From an uncultured Clostridia bacterium (GTDB taxonomy: Bacteria > Bacillota > Clostridia > Oscillospirales > CAG-272), in contig CAMKAU010000009.1 of assembly GCA_946410595.1 (NCBI GenBank), positions 1 through 41,662 of the forward strand: DNA of 41,662 bases, given 5' to 3'. The notes beneath the pieces were generated by a model. That model did no database searches, was not told the origin of the DNA, and was given only the letters and a program-made list of their open reading frames with translations. This document shows positions 17,205-26,935 of this stretch, one piece after another. The translations under genes and the position numbers were made by a program. Each line of letters starts with the position of its first letter. The first letter of the stretch is position 1.

Positions 17205-18376
17205 ATATACTCTACGTAACGTCGGAGAATATATACGGCACCGGCTCGAGCAATCTCCGCAATATCTCTATGATCGAGGGCTTCCTTTCGCTCGGACACA
17301 GCGTCAGCGTTTTATCCATGGAGCCGGATGAAAAAGCCAAAAAATACGATCCGGCCGTCAAAGCGAGACTGGAAGGGACAACGCGCTGTTTTCTGCGCAA
17401 CAATTCGCTGCAAAAGGTGTTCGCCGTAAAGAAAACGCAGAATAAAAGCAGGGCGCTTTCCAAGATCAAGCAGGCGGTCTATAAAACGATCAAGGGTCTT
17501 TATCTCAAGTTCAATCCGGATACCCTGATGCAGGCGGTCAACAACGTCGATAAGGAACTCTTTCCCAAAGAGCAGTACGATATCGTGGTCTCGTCGTCCG
17601 ATCCCGTGAGCAGCCATCAACTGGCCCGGCTTTTTCTTTCCGGCTGCCGGCAGCGCCCCCGCTGGATCCAGTACTGGGGAGATCCGCTGTATCTGGATAT
17701 CACAAGGAAAACGGCAAATCAAAAAAAGATGAAAAAAATCGAAGAGGGCTTCTTGAAAGCCGCGGATAAAATCGTCTACACAAATCCGCTGGTGCTGGAA
17801 GAACAGAAAAAACTCTATCGCGACTGTTCGGACAAAATGTGCTCTCTGCCCACGCCTTTTTCCTTTGCAGAAGAAAACCCCGCAAGCGAAACGGAGTTTG
17901 AGATCGGCTATTTCGGCAGTTATATGAGCTGTGTCAGAGATATTATGCCGCTGTGCGAAGCGGCGCAGGCCCACCGCCTCCGCCTGATCGTGATGGGCGG
18001 CGGGGATCAGACCGTTCCGGAGAGCGATATGATCTCCGTCTGGCCGTTCCAAAGCACGCAGACGGTCGCGGAATACGAAAACAAGTGCAAAGTGCTCGTC
18101 TGCCTTTGCAACTGCCCGAAAAACGGCGGGAAGGTGCTGCAGATCCCCGGAAAGATCTATCATTACGCAATGACCGATAAGCCGATTATGGTGATCGGCG
18201 CCGATCCGAAGACCAGGAGCTATCTGGAAACGTTCAACAGGTATTCTTTTGCGGACAATGACGCGGAGTCCATTTATCATACCTACCAAACGATAGCGGA
18301 CGGCAGGAGCGCCGTAACAAACGCGCCGGTGGACGACTTCAGGACCGAAACCGTCGCGCGCCGGTTTTTGAGCTGA
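17201..18376 (+). CDS. Glycosyltransferase
   Basis: LYVTSENIYGTGSSNLRNISMIEGFLSLGHSVSVLS, RWIQYWGDPLYLDI, FEIGYFGSYMSCVRDIMPLCEAA, YHYAMTDKPIMVIG. Confidence 0.82.
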   Translation: MNILYVTSENIYGTGSSNLRNISMIEGFLSLGHSVSVLSMEPDEKAKKYDPAVKARLEGTTRCFLRNNSLQKVFAVKKTQNKSRALSKIKQAVYKTIKGLYLKFNPDTLMQAVNNVDKELFPKEQYDIVVSSSDPVSSHQLARLFLSGCRQRPRWIQYWGDPLYLDITRKTANQKKMKKIEEGFLKAADKIVYTNPLVLEEQKKLYRDCSDKMCSLPTPFSFAEENPASETEFEIGYFGSYMSCVRDIMPLCEAAQAHRLRLIVMGGGDQTVPESDMISVWPFQSTQTVAEYENKCKVLVCLCNCPKNGGKVLQIPGKIYHYAMTDKPIMVIGADPKTRSYLETFNRYSFADNDAESIYHTYQTIADGRSAVTNAPVDDFRTETVARRFLS

Positions 18377-18391
18377 AAGATAGAGAGTCGT

Positions 18392-19735
18392 ATGATTATT
18401 ACCGTTATTCTGAATATCATTGTGGTTTGGCTGACCTGCCGCTCTGAAAAAGACAAGATCACGAGGGGCGCGTATATCGCGTTCAATATCGCCTTTTTCT
18501 GTTATAGCTGCATCGGCATCTATACCAGTGAGATAGACGAATCCTTTTATCTCTCGTATATCCTGTCCATGATTACGATGAACCTGTGTTTTGTTCTCGG
18601 CAAGCGTGCGTATCGGGCGATCTTTGAAAAGAAAGCGGCGCCGGCCGCAAACGGAGAAGCCGCCCCGGGCGTTGAGAGTTTGGGCAGGATCGACCGCATC
18701 AACGATACGCTGACCCAAAAAGCGTCGATCATCCGGGCGCTGGCGATCGTCTATATTCTCATCCGGGCGTCGGAGCTGGTTTATCCCGAGTTCAATCTGA
18801 AATACCTGCTTACCGGCCCCAATCTGCTGTACGAAAACCTGCTGGAAACGACCAGCGCCAGTTATCATACGATCTTCGGGCATATGCTCTCCACGGTCAA
18901 GACGCTGCTGCTTCCGTTCGCGTATATGTATATCTCCACAAAGAGCAACAAGATCGTGCTCTGCTATTTCGGGTTCGATCTGCTGTGCGTTTACCTGGCC
19001 GGACACGCGTCGATCGGCAGACTGGCGATCATTCAGGTTTTGATCGTGATGTGCCTGTTCTTCTACGCCAGATCCAAAAATGACGCGGAACGGATGCGCA
19101 ACCGGGTTCTTTTCATCGCGGTCGGTTTACTCTCGTTTATGATCTACGTCTTCCTCCAGAACGTCCGCAGCGGCAACGTGATCAGTTTTTCTTCGATCAA
19201 TCCCATCGAAGCGGTAAAGAGCTTCGCCAAGAGCGAGTTCTTCTATCCGAGAAACTATCCGTTGGCGCAGGAGTTGTACGAGAGAGGCGCCTATCAGCCA
19301 AGCACCTTCTGGCTGTGGCTGATCACGCTCCCGATCCCGAAGGCCTTTTTGACCATACCGGGCGTTGACGAAACGACGTCCGCGATCTACCGGGTTTTCT
19401 CCTATCATTATTTCGGCGGACACTGGTATTACGAGCAGGGCGTCGGCGGGATGCTGATTTCCGTACTGGGCGACGGCATTATGGTCTACGGGAAGTACCT
19501 GTCGTTTATCCTGATGATCCCCTTTGCGTTCTTTTTGTCCTTCTATCTGGCGTTTTTGAGACGGATCAAATACGGCAAGCTCCTCTATTATACAACCTTT
19601 TTCCAGTTTGTCGTATCGTTCCGCCCCGGCGTACAGTACGCGCTTACCAAGATCAATTCGTTTGTCGCCATCCTTTTGATCCTGTTTATTATCCGGCGTA
19701 TTCAACCCAGGTTCCAATACGTCATGAAGGAGTAA
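18392..19735 (+). CDS. O-antigen/oligosaccharide repeat-unit polymerase (Wzy-like)
   Basis: Multi-TM; large periplasmic-type region (ARSGNVISFSS..., YEQGVGGMLISVLGDGIMVYG); between GTs and the flippase. Confidence 0.8.
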   Translation: MIITVILNIIVVWLTCRSEKDKITRGAYIAFNIAFFCYSCIGIYTSEIDESFYLSYILSMITMNLCFVLGKRAYRAIFEKKAAPAANGEAAPGVESLGRIDRINDTLTQKASIIRALAIVYILIRASELVYPEFNLKYLLTGPNLLYENLLETTSASYHTIFGHMLSTVKTLLLPFAYMYISTKSNKIVLCYFGFDLLCVYLAGHASIGRLAIIQVLIVMCLFFYARSKNDAERMRNRVLFIAVGLLSFMIYVFLQNVRSGNVISFSSINPIEAVKSFAKSEFFYPRNYPLAQELYERGAYQPSTFWLWLITLPIPKAFLTIPGVDETTSAIYRVFSYHYFGGHWYYEQGVGGMLISVLGDGIMVYGKYLSFILMIPFAFFLSFYLAFLRRIKYGKLLYYTTFFQFVVSFRPGVQYALTKINSFVAILLILFIIRRIQPRFQYVMKE

Positions 19736-19738
19736 CCG

Positions 19739-21073
19739 GTGCGCATCGTTGACAAAATAAAGAATAACAAGTTCTGGAGCTCGGTGATGCAGCTGTCCTT
19801 CGGCCAGGTGGTCGGGCAGGCGATCAACCTGATCTGCGTGCCGATCCTGTCAAGAGTGTATTCCACGAACGACTACGGGCAGCTTGGCATCCTGGTTTCC
19901 ACCGCCACGATCATCACGGGTTTCGTTTGTCTGGGGATCAATTCCTCCATGATGCTTGCGGAAACGGACGAGGACGCGCGAACGGCGTTTCACGTCAGCC
20001 ATAATCTGCAGATCTTTCTGGCGGCGGTCGTCGTCGCGGCGCTGTTCCTGATTTCCGGATTCCGCGCGGTCATCAATACCGATATCCCGATCGCGTACGC
20101 GCTCCTCCTGATTTTTGTCTATATCTCCTTCAACGCGAGAAATACGCTCCTGGCGATCTATCTCAACCGGATGGGTCTGAACAAGGTGCTTTTGCTTTCC
20201 CCCATTATCAACGCTTGCGCCAATCTTCTGATCGCGCTTCCGCTGGGACTGTTAAAGCTGAAGTTCTACGGGTTGATCGCGTCCGCGATCATGGCGTTTT
20301 TCGTCAGCAATATCGTGATGTCGCATTACGCCAAGCTGGGATTTAAGCATTGCAGTTTCCGCGAGTATAAAGAGGTGCTGAAAACGTATTCCGACCTGGT
20401 CAAGTTCCAGTATCCTTCCAACCTGGTGACCTCGCTCAGCACGCAAACGCCCAACCAGATCCTTTCCTCTCAGTTCGGCAACGACTCGCTCGGTAGCTAT
20501 TCGATGTGCGACAAGGTGTTTCATATCCCGTTTACCATGATCGCAACGCCGATACAGACCATCTATTTCCGGACCGCCTCCAAAATGTCGGACAGGATGG
20601 ATATGCTCAGCGACTTTACCTATTCTATGGTAAGCAAGATGCTGTACGTTGCGGCCGTTCCGGTCCTGATCGTCGTTTTCTTCGGGAAAGAGATCTTCTC
20701 CTTCGTTCTGGGAAGCGACTGGGCGCAGGCCGGAGAATGGGCGTCCTTTCTGATCCTGATGTACGTGTTCGCTTTTGTCAACAACTGTATCACCTATTGC
20801 CGCGTTTCGATCGGAAAAGCAAAGATCAATCTGTTCACTTCGATCGGAAATCTGGCGATCGTTCTCGTTTCCATCGTGATCGGAGCGTTTCTGGTTAAGT
20901 CGCTGCAAACCACGATCATCGCCTTTTCCATCGCGAGTACGGTTTTCGGAGCGGTCAATATCTATATAACCTTCCGGTGTATGGGGAAAAACCATAACAG
21001 GTTTTTGCTGCTTGCCGCGCTCTATATCGCGGCCGGCGCGTTGGCCAACGTGGTGAAATGGGGATTGTTATGA
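19739..21073 (+). CDS. Polysaccharide flippase (Wzx-like, MOP superfamily)
   Basis: FWSSVMQLSFGQVVGQAINLICVPILSRVYSTNDYGQLGILVSTATIITG; 12-14 TM pattern; GTG start. Confidence 0.92.
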   Translation: MRIVDKIKNNKFWSSVMQLSFGQVVGQAINLICVPILSRVYSTNDYGQLGILVSTATIITGFVCLGINSSMMLAETDEDARTAFHVSHNLQIFLAAVVVAALFLISGFRAVINTDIPIAYALLLIFVYISFNARNTLLAIYLNRMGLNKVLLLSPIINACANLLIALPLGLLKLKFYGLIASAIMAFFVSNIVMSHYAKLGFKHCSFREYKEVLKTYSDLVKFQYPSNLVTSLSTQTPNQILSSQFGNDSLGSYSMCDKVFHIPFTMIATPIQTIYFRTASKMSDRMDMLSDFTYSMVSKMLYVAAVPVLIVVFFGKEIFSFVLGSDWAQAGEWASFLILMYVFAFVNNCITYCRVSIGKAKINLFTSIGNLAIVLVSIVIGAFLVKSLQTTIIAFSIASTVFGAVNIYITFRCMGKNHNRFLLLAALYIAAGALANVVKWGLL

Positions 21074-22158
21074 GCTGCCGCGTTCTTGGCCCGTTGGAAA
21101 AGGAAAGAGCGTTCGGGGATAACGCCTTTGACGTGATCCGCCTGATCGCGGCCGTTTCGGTTATGCTGGGGCATATCGTTTCCCACCTGCAGCTGGACGT
21201 TCCGGGTATTTACCGCGCGGCGCATCAGAGTTTTCCCGGCGTGATCGTCCTCTTTTTCCTGAGCGGATACCTCATCACCGCCTCGGCGGACCGGGAAAAA
21301 ACCGGCGATCATTCCTGCAAAACGTTCCGGTACGCGCTTTCCCGTTTTTTCCGGATCTACCCGGCGCTGATCGTCTGCCTGCTGGTATCGATCCTCTCGG
21401 TTTTGGTTTTGTACCGTCCGACAGCGCCGTTGATCGAATGGGTCAAATGGATCGGCTCCCAGATCACGTTCGGACAGTTTTATTCCCCGGGGTTTCTGGA
21501 GGGGTACGGGGTAGGCGCTCCCAACGGGAGCTTGTGGACGATTCCGATCGAGATACAGTGGTATATCCTCGCCTGGCTTTTGACGCCGTGGCTCAAAAAA
21601 CGGAGCGTTGCCGAGTACGTTCTTCTGATCGCCGGAGCGCTTGCGCTGAGCTGCGTATATCCTTTCACCCAGGCCGTTCTTCCGAGGTCGCTGTATCTCT
21701 TGATCGACGTTACGGTCATCCCTTATCTCTACTTGTTCCTTTTGGGATCCTTCCTTTACTTTAAACGGGAAACGATCGGAAAAACCGTAACGAGGTACTG
21801 GTGGGTTTTTCTGAGTCTGTACTTGCTTTGGTCGGTTTTCAACAATCAGGGCAGAGTGTTCTCGCTTGGCACCTATTGCGATATTCTGACCGGCGTTCTC
21901 CTTTCCCTCTCCGTCTTTTCCTGCGGGTACGCCGTGGGAAAAGTCAGACTGAAGGCCGATTTCAGCTACGGGATATACATTTATCACATGGTGATCGTGA
22001 ATATCTTCGTTCACCTGTTCGGCCGGGGGAGTTTTGTGAACGGGCTGATTATCGCCGTTCTTTCGTTTCTCTGCGCCGCGCTGTCCTGGTACGGCGTTGA
22101 GAAGCCGTGCGGAAAACTGAAGGAGCGTATCGCACGGCGGCTGCCCAAACGGCAGTGA
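21070..22158 (+). CDS. Acyltransferase family 3 (OafA-like O-acyltransferase)
   Basis: AFGDNAFDVIRLIAAVSVMLGHIVSHL, VIVLFFLSGYLIT, GSLWTIPIEIQWYI, YGIYIYHMVIVN. ATG 21058 is an alternative start. Confidence 0.9.
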   Translation: MSCRVLGPLEKERAFGDNAFDVIRLIAAVSVMLGHIVSHLQLDVPGIYRAAHQSFPGVIVLFFLSGYLITASADREKTGDHSCKTFRYALSRFFRIYPALIVCLLVSILSVLVLYRPTAPLIEWVKWIGSQITFGQFYSPGFLEGYGVGAPNGSLWTIPIEIQWYILAWLLTPWLKKRSVAEYVLLIAGALALSCVYPFTQAVLPRSLYLLIDVTVIPYLYLFLLGSFLYFKRETIGKTVTRYWWVFLSLYLLWSVFNNQGRVFSLGTYCDILTGVLLSLSVFSCGYAVGKVRLKADFSYGIYIYHMVIVNIFVHLFGRGSFVNGLIIAVLSFLCAALSWYGVEKPCGKLKERIARRLPKRQ

Positions 22159-22170
22159 ATCACGGATCGG

Positions 22171-22199
22171 GTTACACAGTTTTACTTTTCAAATATAAT
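22171..22199 (+). promoter_or_regulatory. Putative internal promoter
   Basis: GTTACA (4/6 to -35), 17-bp spacer, perfect TATAAT (22194-22199) in an AT-rich intergenic gap. Confidence 0.6.
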
Positions 22200-22223
22200 A
22201 CAAACACGGAGGATTATAAAACT

Positions 22224-23444
22224 ATGGTAAACGTAATTGGGCTGGGATACATCGGGCTTCCAACCGCGCTTATGATGGCGTCCCACGGAGTGGAAGTTGT
22301 CGGAACGGACTACAACAAGGAGCTTGTAGCAACGCTGAACGCCGGCAAGACCACCTTTAAAGAGGAGGGGCTGGACGAGCTGTTTGCCGAATCTTTGAAG
22401 AGCGGCATCAAGTTCACGACGGAGTATCAGGTAACGGACGTGTATATCGTTTCCGTCCCGACGCCGTACGACAAGTTCAGCAAAAAGGTCGACGCCTGCT
22501 ACGTCGTCGCCGCGGTCAAAGACGTGATGAAGGTCTGCCCGAAGGGCTCTACGGTCGTGATCGAATCGACGGTTTCTCCCGGCACCATCGAAAAATACGT
22601 ACGCCCGGTCATCGAAGAAAACGGCTTCACGATCGGCGAGGATATCAATCTGGTCCACGCGCCGGAGCGCATCATTCCCGGCAATATGGTTTACGAGCTG
22701 CTCCACAACAACCGCACCATCGGCGCCGACGACAGAGCGATCGGCGAGAAGGTAAAGCAGCTTTACGCCACCTTCTGCCGGGGCGAGATCGTCGTAACCG
22801 ATATCAAAACCGCCGAAATGACGAAGGTGGTGGAAAACACCTTCCGCGCGGTCAATATCGCGTTCGCAAACGAACTCGCAAAGATCTGCCGCCACGATAA
22901 TATGGACGTGTACGAGATCATCAAGATCTGCAATATGCATCCCCGCGTGAATATCCTGCAGCCGGGTCCCGGCGTCGGCGGGCATTGCATTTCCGTTGAC
23001 CCGTGGTTTTTGGTCGGCGATTATCCGTCGCTGGCGAAGGTGATCGACGAATCCATGAAGACCAACGACGGGATGCCTGACTTTGTCCTCAACCGCATCT
23101 ATGAAATAATGAAAGAAAAGGGAATGACGGACGTCTCCCGTGTCGGTCTGTACGGTCTTACCTACAAGGAGAACGTGGACGATATGCGCGAGTCGCCTAC
23201 GCTGCAGCTGCTGGAAAGCCAGGAGCGCCATCTCGCAAACGGGCTGAAAGTGTATGATCCGTTTATCTCCAAGGACGTTGTACCCCATCAGTATCACGAT
23301 CTCGACAAGTTCCTTTCCGACGTTGATTTCGTGGTGATCATGGTCAAGCACAACGAGATCAGGGAGAATATGGACAAGCTCGCCGGAAAAGTGGTCCTGG
23401 ATTGCCATAATATCTGCAGCCTGCCCGGCGTCTATCACATCTGA
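22224..23444 (+). CDS. UDP-N-acetyl-D-mannosamine dehydrogenase (WecC/CapL-like)
   Basis: MVNVIGLGYIGLPTALMMASHGVEVVGTDYNKE, VVIESTVSPGTIEKYV, HAPERIIPGNMVYEL, GPGVGGHCISVDPWFL. Start set at the ATG preceded by ggagga. Confidence 0.93.
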   Translation: MVNVIGLGYIGLPTALMMASHGVEVVGTDYNKELVATLNAGKTTFKEEGLDELFAESLKSGIKFTTEYQVTDVYIVSVPTPYDKFSKKVDACYVVAAVKDVMKVCPKGSTVVIESTVSPGTIEKYVRPVIEENGFTIGEDINLVHAPERIIPGNMVYELLHNNRTIGADDRAIGEKVKQLYATFCRGEIVVTDIKTAEMTKVVENTFRAVNIAFANELAKICRHDNMDVYEIIKICNMHPRVNILQPGPGVGGHCISVDPWFLVGDYPSLAKVIDESMKTNDGMPDFVLNRIYEIMKEKGMTDVSRVGLYGLTYKENVDDMRESPTLQLLESQERHLANGLKVYDPFISKDVVPHQYHDLDKFLSDVDFVVIMVKHNEIRENMDKLAGKVVLDCHNICSLPGVYHI

Positions 23445-23521
23445 ACGGCTCGCAAAGATACCCTGAAAAAAGTCACGCTCGCCTCCGGCGCTCGTCCGGA
23501 AGCGATAAAGGAGAAAACAGA

Positions 23522-24586
23522 ATGAAAATCAACGACTCATTTAAGGATCGGGTATTAGTGATCACCGGCGGGACCGGTTCGTTCGGCTCTACCGTATTAA
23601 AGCACTTTTTATCGTCGGATATCGGGGAGATCCGCATCATCTCCCGCGACGAGAAAAAGCAGGACTGGATGCGGCACATGCTCCAGGCGCACGATCCGGA
23701 ACACGCGGGCAAGGTCCGCTTCTACGTCGGCGACGTCCGCAATATCGATTCCGTCCGCGACGTGATGTACGGCGCAAACTTCGTTTTCCACGCGGCGGCT
23801 TTGAAGGAAGTTCCGTCCTGCGAGTTTTTCCCAATGGAAGCGGTAAGGACCAATATCATCGGCACGGACAACGTTATCACCGCCGCGGTTGAGAACAGAG
23901 TGGAACGGGTCGTCTTCCTTTCCACCGACAAAGCCGCATACCCGATCAATACGATGGGAATGACGAAGGCCGTCGGCGAAAAGGTTGTGCAGGCGCGGGC
24001 GCAAACGGCCTACGAAAGAGGCGGCACGGTCCTCGCCTGCACGCGGTACGGAAACGTGATGTGTTCCCGCGGATCGGTGATCCCGCTCTTTATCGACCAG
24101 ATCAAGCGCAAAGCGCCGATCACGATCACAGACCCCGGGATGACGCGCTTCCTTATGAACCTGGACGAAGCGGTCGATCTCGTCGCGTTCGCGTTTGAAA
24201 ACGCCGAGCCGGGAGATCTCTTTATCCAGAAAGCGGACGCTTCCACGATCGGCGATCTTGCGGACGGTGTAATGAAGGTTTTCGGACAAACGGAAAAGAA
24301 GATCATCGGCTCCCGGCACGGAGAAAAACTGTACGAAACGCTGATGACCCGCGAGGAGCGGCTCCGTTCCGTCGATATGGGGCATTATTTCCGCATCGTC
24401 CCGGATGCGCGCGGATTGAACTACGACAAGTTCTACGTCAAGGGAACGGTCGCTACCGAGGGCGAGGAGCCCTATACCTCGCACAACACCCGCCGGCTGG
24501 ACGTGGACGGCGTTGTAAAGAAGATCCTGGAAACGGACTACGTAAAGGAAGAGCTTGAGGGGCGGCCTCATATCGTTGAAGCGTAA
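23522..24586 (+). CDS. UDP-GlcNAc 4,6-dehydratase/epimerase, CapE/FnlA-like
   Basis: VLVITGGTGSFGSTVLKHFL, HAAALKEVPSCEFFPMEAVRTNIIGTDNVI, STDKAAYPINTMGMTKAVGEK. Confidence 0.9.
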   Translation: MKINDSFKDRVLVITGGTGSFGSTVLKHFLSSDIGEIRIISRDEKKQDWMRHMLQAHDPEHAGKVRFYVGDVRNIDSVRDVMYGANFVFHAAALKEVPSCEFFPMEAVRTNIIGTDNVITAAVENRVERVVFLSTDKAAYPINTMGMTKAVGEKVVQARAQTAYERGGTVLACTRYGNVMCSRGSVIPLFIDQIKRKAPITITDPGMTRFLMNLDEAVDLVAFAFENAEPGDLFIQKADASTIGDLADGVMKVFGQTEKKIIGSRHGEKLYETLMTREERLRSVDMGHYFRIVPDARGLNYDKFYVKGTVATEGEEPYTSHNTRRLDVDGVVKKILETDYVKEELEGRPHIVEA

Positions 24587-24612
24587 TGATTGTTGTGCAG
24601 AGGAGAATTGAG

Positions 24613-25770
24613 ATGGCAGACTGGAAAAACAACGGAAAAACCAAATTGCTGATTATTTGCGGCACGCGCCCGGAGATCATCCGCCTTGCCGCGGTGATGA
24701 AGCGCGCGAGAGAGTATCTCGATACCCTCGTATGCTACACCAACCAGAACTACGATAAAAATCTGTCCACCGTGTTCTGGGAAGACTTCGACCTCGGCGG
24801 GCCGGATATTCTTCTCCACGTTGCGGGGAAGAATCTGGGCGAGACCTGCGCGAATATCATCAGTCAGACCTATGACCTGATGGTCGGGCTCAAGCCGGAC
24901 GCGGTACTGGTACTCGGAGACACCAACTCCTGCCTCTCGGCGATCAACGCAAAGCGGCTGCATATCCCGCTCTTTCACATGGAGGCCGGCAACCGCTGCA
25001 AGGACGAGTGCCTGCCGGAGGAAACGAACCGCCGGATCGTGGATATCATCTCCGACGTCAACCTCCCGTACAGCGAAGCCGCGCGCCGGTATCTGATCGA
25101 GTGCGGTATGCCGAAAGAGAGGACCTATGTTACCGGTTCGCCGATGGCGGAAGTGCTGACGATGAACCTCGACAAGATCAAAAAGAGCGACGTTCTCCGC
25201 CGCCTCGGACTGGAGAAGGACAGGTATATCCTGTTGTCGGCGCATCGGGAAGAAAATCTTGACAGCGACAAAAACTTTTTCAGTCTTTTCAACGCGATCA
25301 ACGCGCTCGCCGAAAAATACGATATGCCGATCCTTTATTCCTGCCATCCGAGAAGCAGAAAAAAGCTGGAAGCGACGGGCTTCAAACTCGATCCGAGAAT
25401 TCGGGTAAACGAACCGCTCGGCTTCAACGATTACAACAACCTCCAGATGAACGCTCTGGCGATCGTCAGCGACAGCGGCACGCTGCCGGAGGAAAGCAGC
25501 TTTTATCTCTCCATCGGCAGCCCCATCGCCGCCGTTTGCATCCGGACGTCCACGGAACGCCCGGAAGCCGTTGAAGCGGGCGACTTTCTCATTGCCGGCA
25601 TCACCGAAGCGGAACTTCTCCGCGCGACCCAGATGGCGATCTCGATGAAGCAAAACGGCGTGTTCGGCAAACCCTGCCCGGACTATACCGATACCTCCGT
25701 ATCGATGAAGGTCGTCCGGATCATTCAGAGCTATACGAATATCGTCAACAGAATGGTTTGGAGAAAATAA
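24613..25770 (+). CDS. UDP-GlcNAc 2-epimerase-family enzyme, CapG/FnlC-like
   Basis: LIICGTRPEIIRLAAVMKRAREY, LGDTNSCLSAINAKRLHIPLFHMEAGNRCKDECLPEETNRRIVD, SAHREENLDSDKNF; RBS gaggag upstream of ATG 24613. Confidence 0.9.
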   Translation: MADWKNNGKTKLLIICGTRPEIIRLAAVMKRAREYLDTLVCYTNQNYDKNLSTVFWEDFDLGGPDILLHVAGKNLGETCANIISQTYDLMVGLKPDAVLVLGDTNSCLSAINAKRLHIPLFHMEAGNRCKDECLPEETNRRIVDIISDVNLPYSEAARRYLIECGMPKERTYVTGSPMAEVLTMNLDKIKKSDVLRRLGLEKDRYILLSAHREENLDSDKNFFSLFNAINALAEKYDMPILYSCHPRSRKKLEATGFKLDPRIRVNEPLGFNDYNNLQMNALAIVSDSGTLPEESSFYLSIGSPIAAVCIRTSTERPEAVEAGDFLIAGITEAELLRATQMAISMKQNGVFGKPCPDYTDTSVSMKVVRIIQSYTNIVNRMVWRK

Positions 25771-25794
25771 CGCGAGAGCAGTGAGAAAAACCGT

Positions 25795-26928
25795 ATGACT
25801 GATTCGTTTTTAAGCGAGGTCTTCTTTCCGATCATACGTGCCGGCCTCGGATTGCCGCCGGGCGTGTTTGCGCGGGAAGACCCGGATTTTCAAAACGTCA
25901 TAGAGATCGGAAAGCGGCATTCGGTGCTTCCGATCGTCTGGACCGGCCTGGACGCGCTCGGATTGTCGGAAGAGAGTCCGAAAGAAGCGGGATCCATGCG
26001 CTTGAACGATATCTTTTTGTTTGCGCAAAGAGATCTGGCGCTGGAGAGCATCGTAAACTGCTTTGAGAAGAATCAGATTGACTACGTTCTTTTGAAGGGC
26101 TCCGTGCTGCGGGATCTCTATCCCGAACAATGGATGCGGACAAGCTGCGACGTGGACGTTCTGGTGAGGGAAGAAGCGCTGGACAGCGCCGTTGACGCGC
26201 TGAAAAGGGAAACGGATTTCACCTACGTTCAACGGCTTTATCACGACGTATCCATGACAAATCCCAACGTCCACCTGGAACTCCACTTCAGCATAAAAGA
26301 AGGCGTGGAACGCATCGACGGACTCCTTTCCCGGGCGTGGGATTACGCAGTCGGGCAGGAGGGTTCCTGCCGCTTCGTTTTTTCTCCCGAGTACCAGATC
26401 TTTCACGTTGTCGCGCATATGGCCTATCACTTCACCCAAGAAGGACTCGGAATCCGTCCGTTTATCGATCTGTGGCTTTTGAGACACCGTACTGAATACG
26501 ACGAAAGCGCGGTACGCGAACTGTGCCGTCAATGCGGGATCCTCGTCTTTTATGAGGAGTGCTGCCGGTTATCGGAAGTCTGGCTGGAGGGAAAAGAGCA
26601 TACGCCGGTCACAAAAGCGTTGGAAGAATACAGTATCAAGGGCGGCGTATTCGGCAGTTACCGGAACCTGATCCTGTCAAAAAAGCGAAAACACCGGGGG
26701 ATCGGCTTTTATTTCAGCCGGCTTTTCGTGAGCAGCGATACCCTGAAGGAAATCTATCCCAAAGCGAAGAAGTACCCGGTTCTTCTTTCTTTTTATCAAA
26801 TCAGAAGATGGCTGAGAGCGCTTTTCTGCAGGCGAAAAGACGTGCTGCGGGAGATCAAAAGCGCGAAGAATACCTCGAACAGCGAATTAGAATCATTCGA
26901 TCAACTTATGAAAAGTTTAGGATTGTGA
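25795..26928 (+). CDS. Nucleotidyltransferase-fold protein (NTP_transf_5 / PF14907-like)
   Basis: YVLLKGSVLRDLYPEQWMRTSCDVDVLVREEALDSAVDAL and NVHLELHFSI. Confidence 0.82.
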   Translation: MTDSFLSEVFFPIIRAGLGLPPGVFAREDPDFQNVIEIGKRHSVLPIVWTGLDALGLSEESPKEAGSMRLNDIFLFAQRDLALESIVNCFEKNQIDYVLLKGSVLRDLYPEQWMRTSCDVDVLVREEALDSAVDALKRETDFTYVQRLYHDVSMTNPNVHLELHFSIKEGVERIDGLLSRAWDYAVGQEGSCRFVFSPEYQIFHVVAHMAYHFTQEGLGIRPFIDLWLLRHRTEYDESAVRELCRQCGILVFYEECCRLSEVWLEGKEHTPVTKALEEYSIKGGVFGSYRNLILSKKRKHRGIGFYFSRLFVSSDTLKEIYPKAKKYPVLLSFYQIRRWLRALFCRRKDVLREIKSAKNTSNSELESFDQLMKSLGL

Positions 26929-26935
26929 GAACGAT

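Noticed and set aside
17312-19006. 564-aa minus ORF
   Set aside because: Antisense to a glycosyltransferase and the Wzy-like gene; Arg/His/Gln-rich composition typical of GC-rich shadow ORFs.
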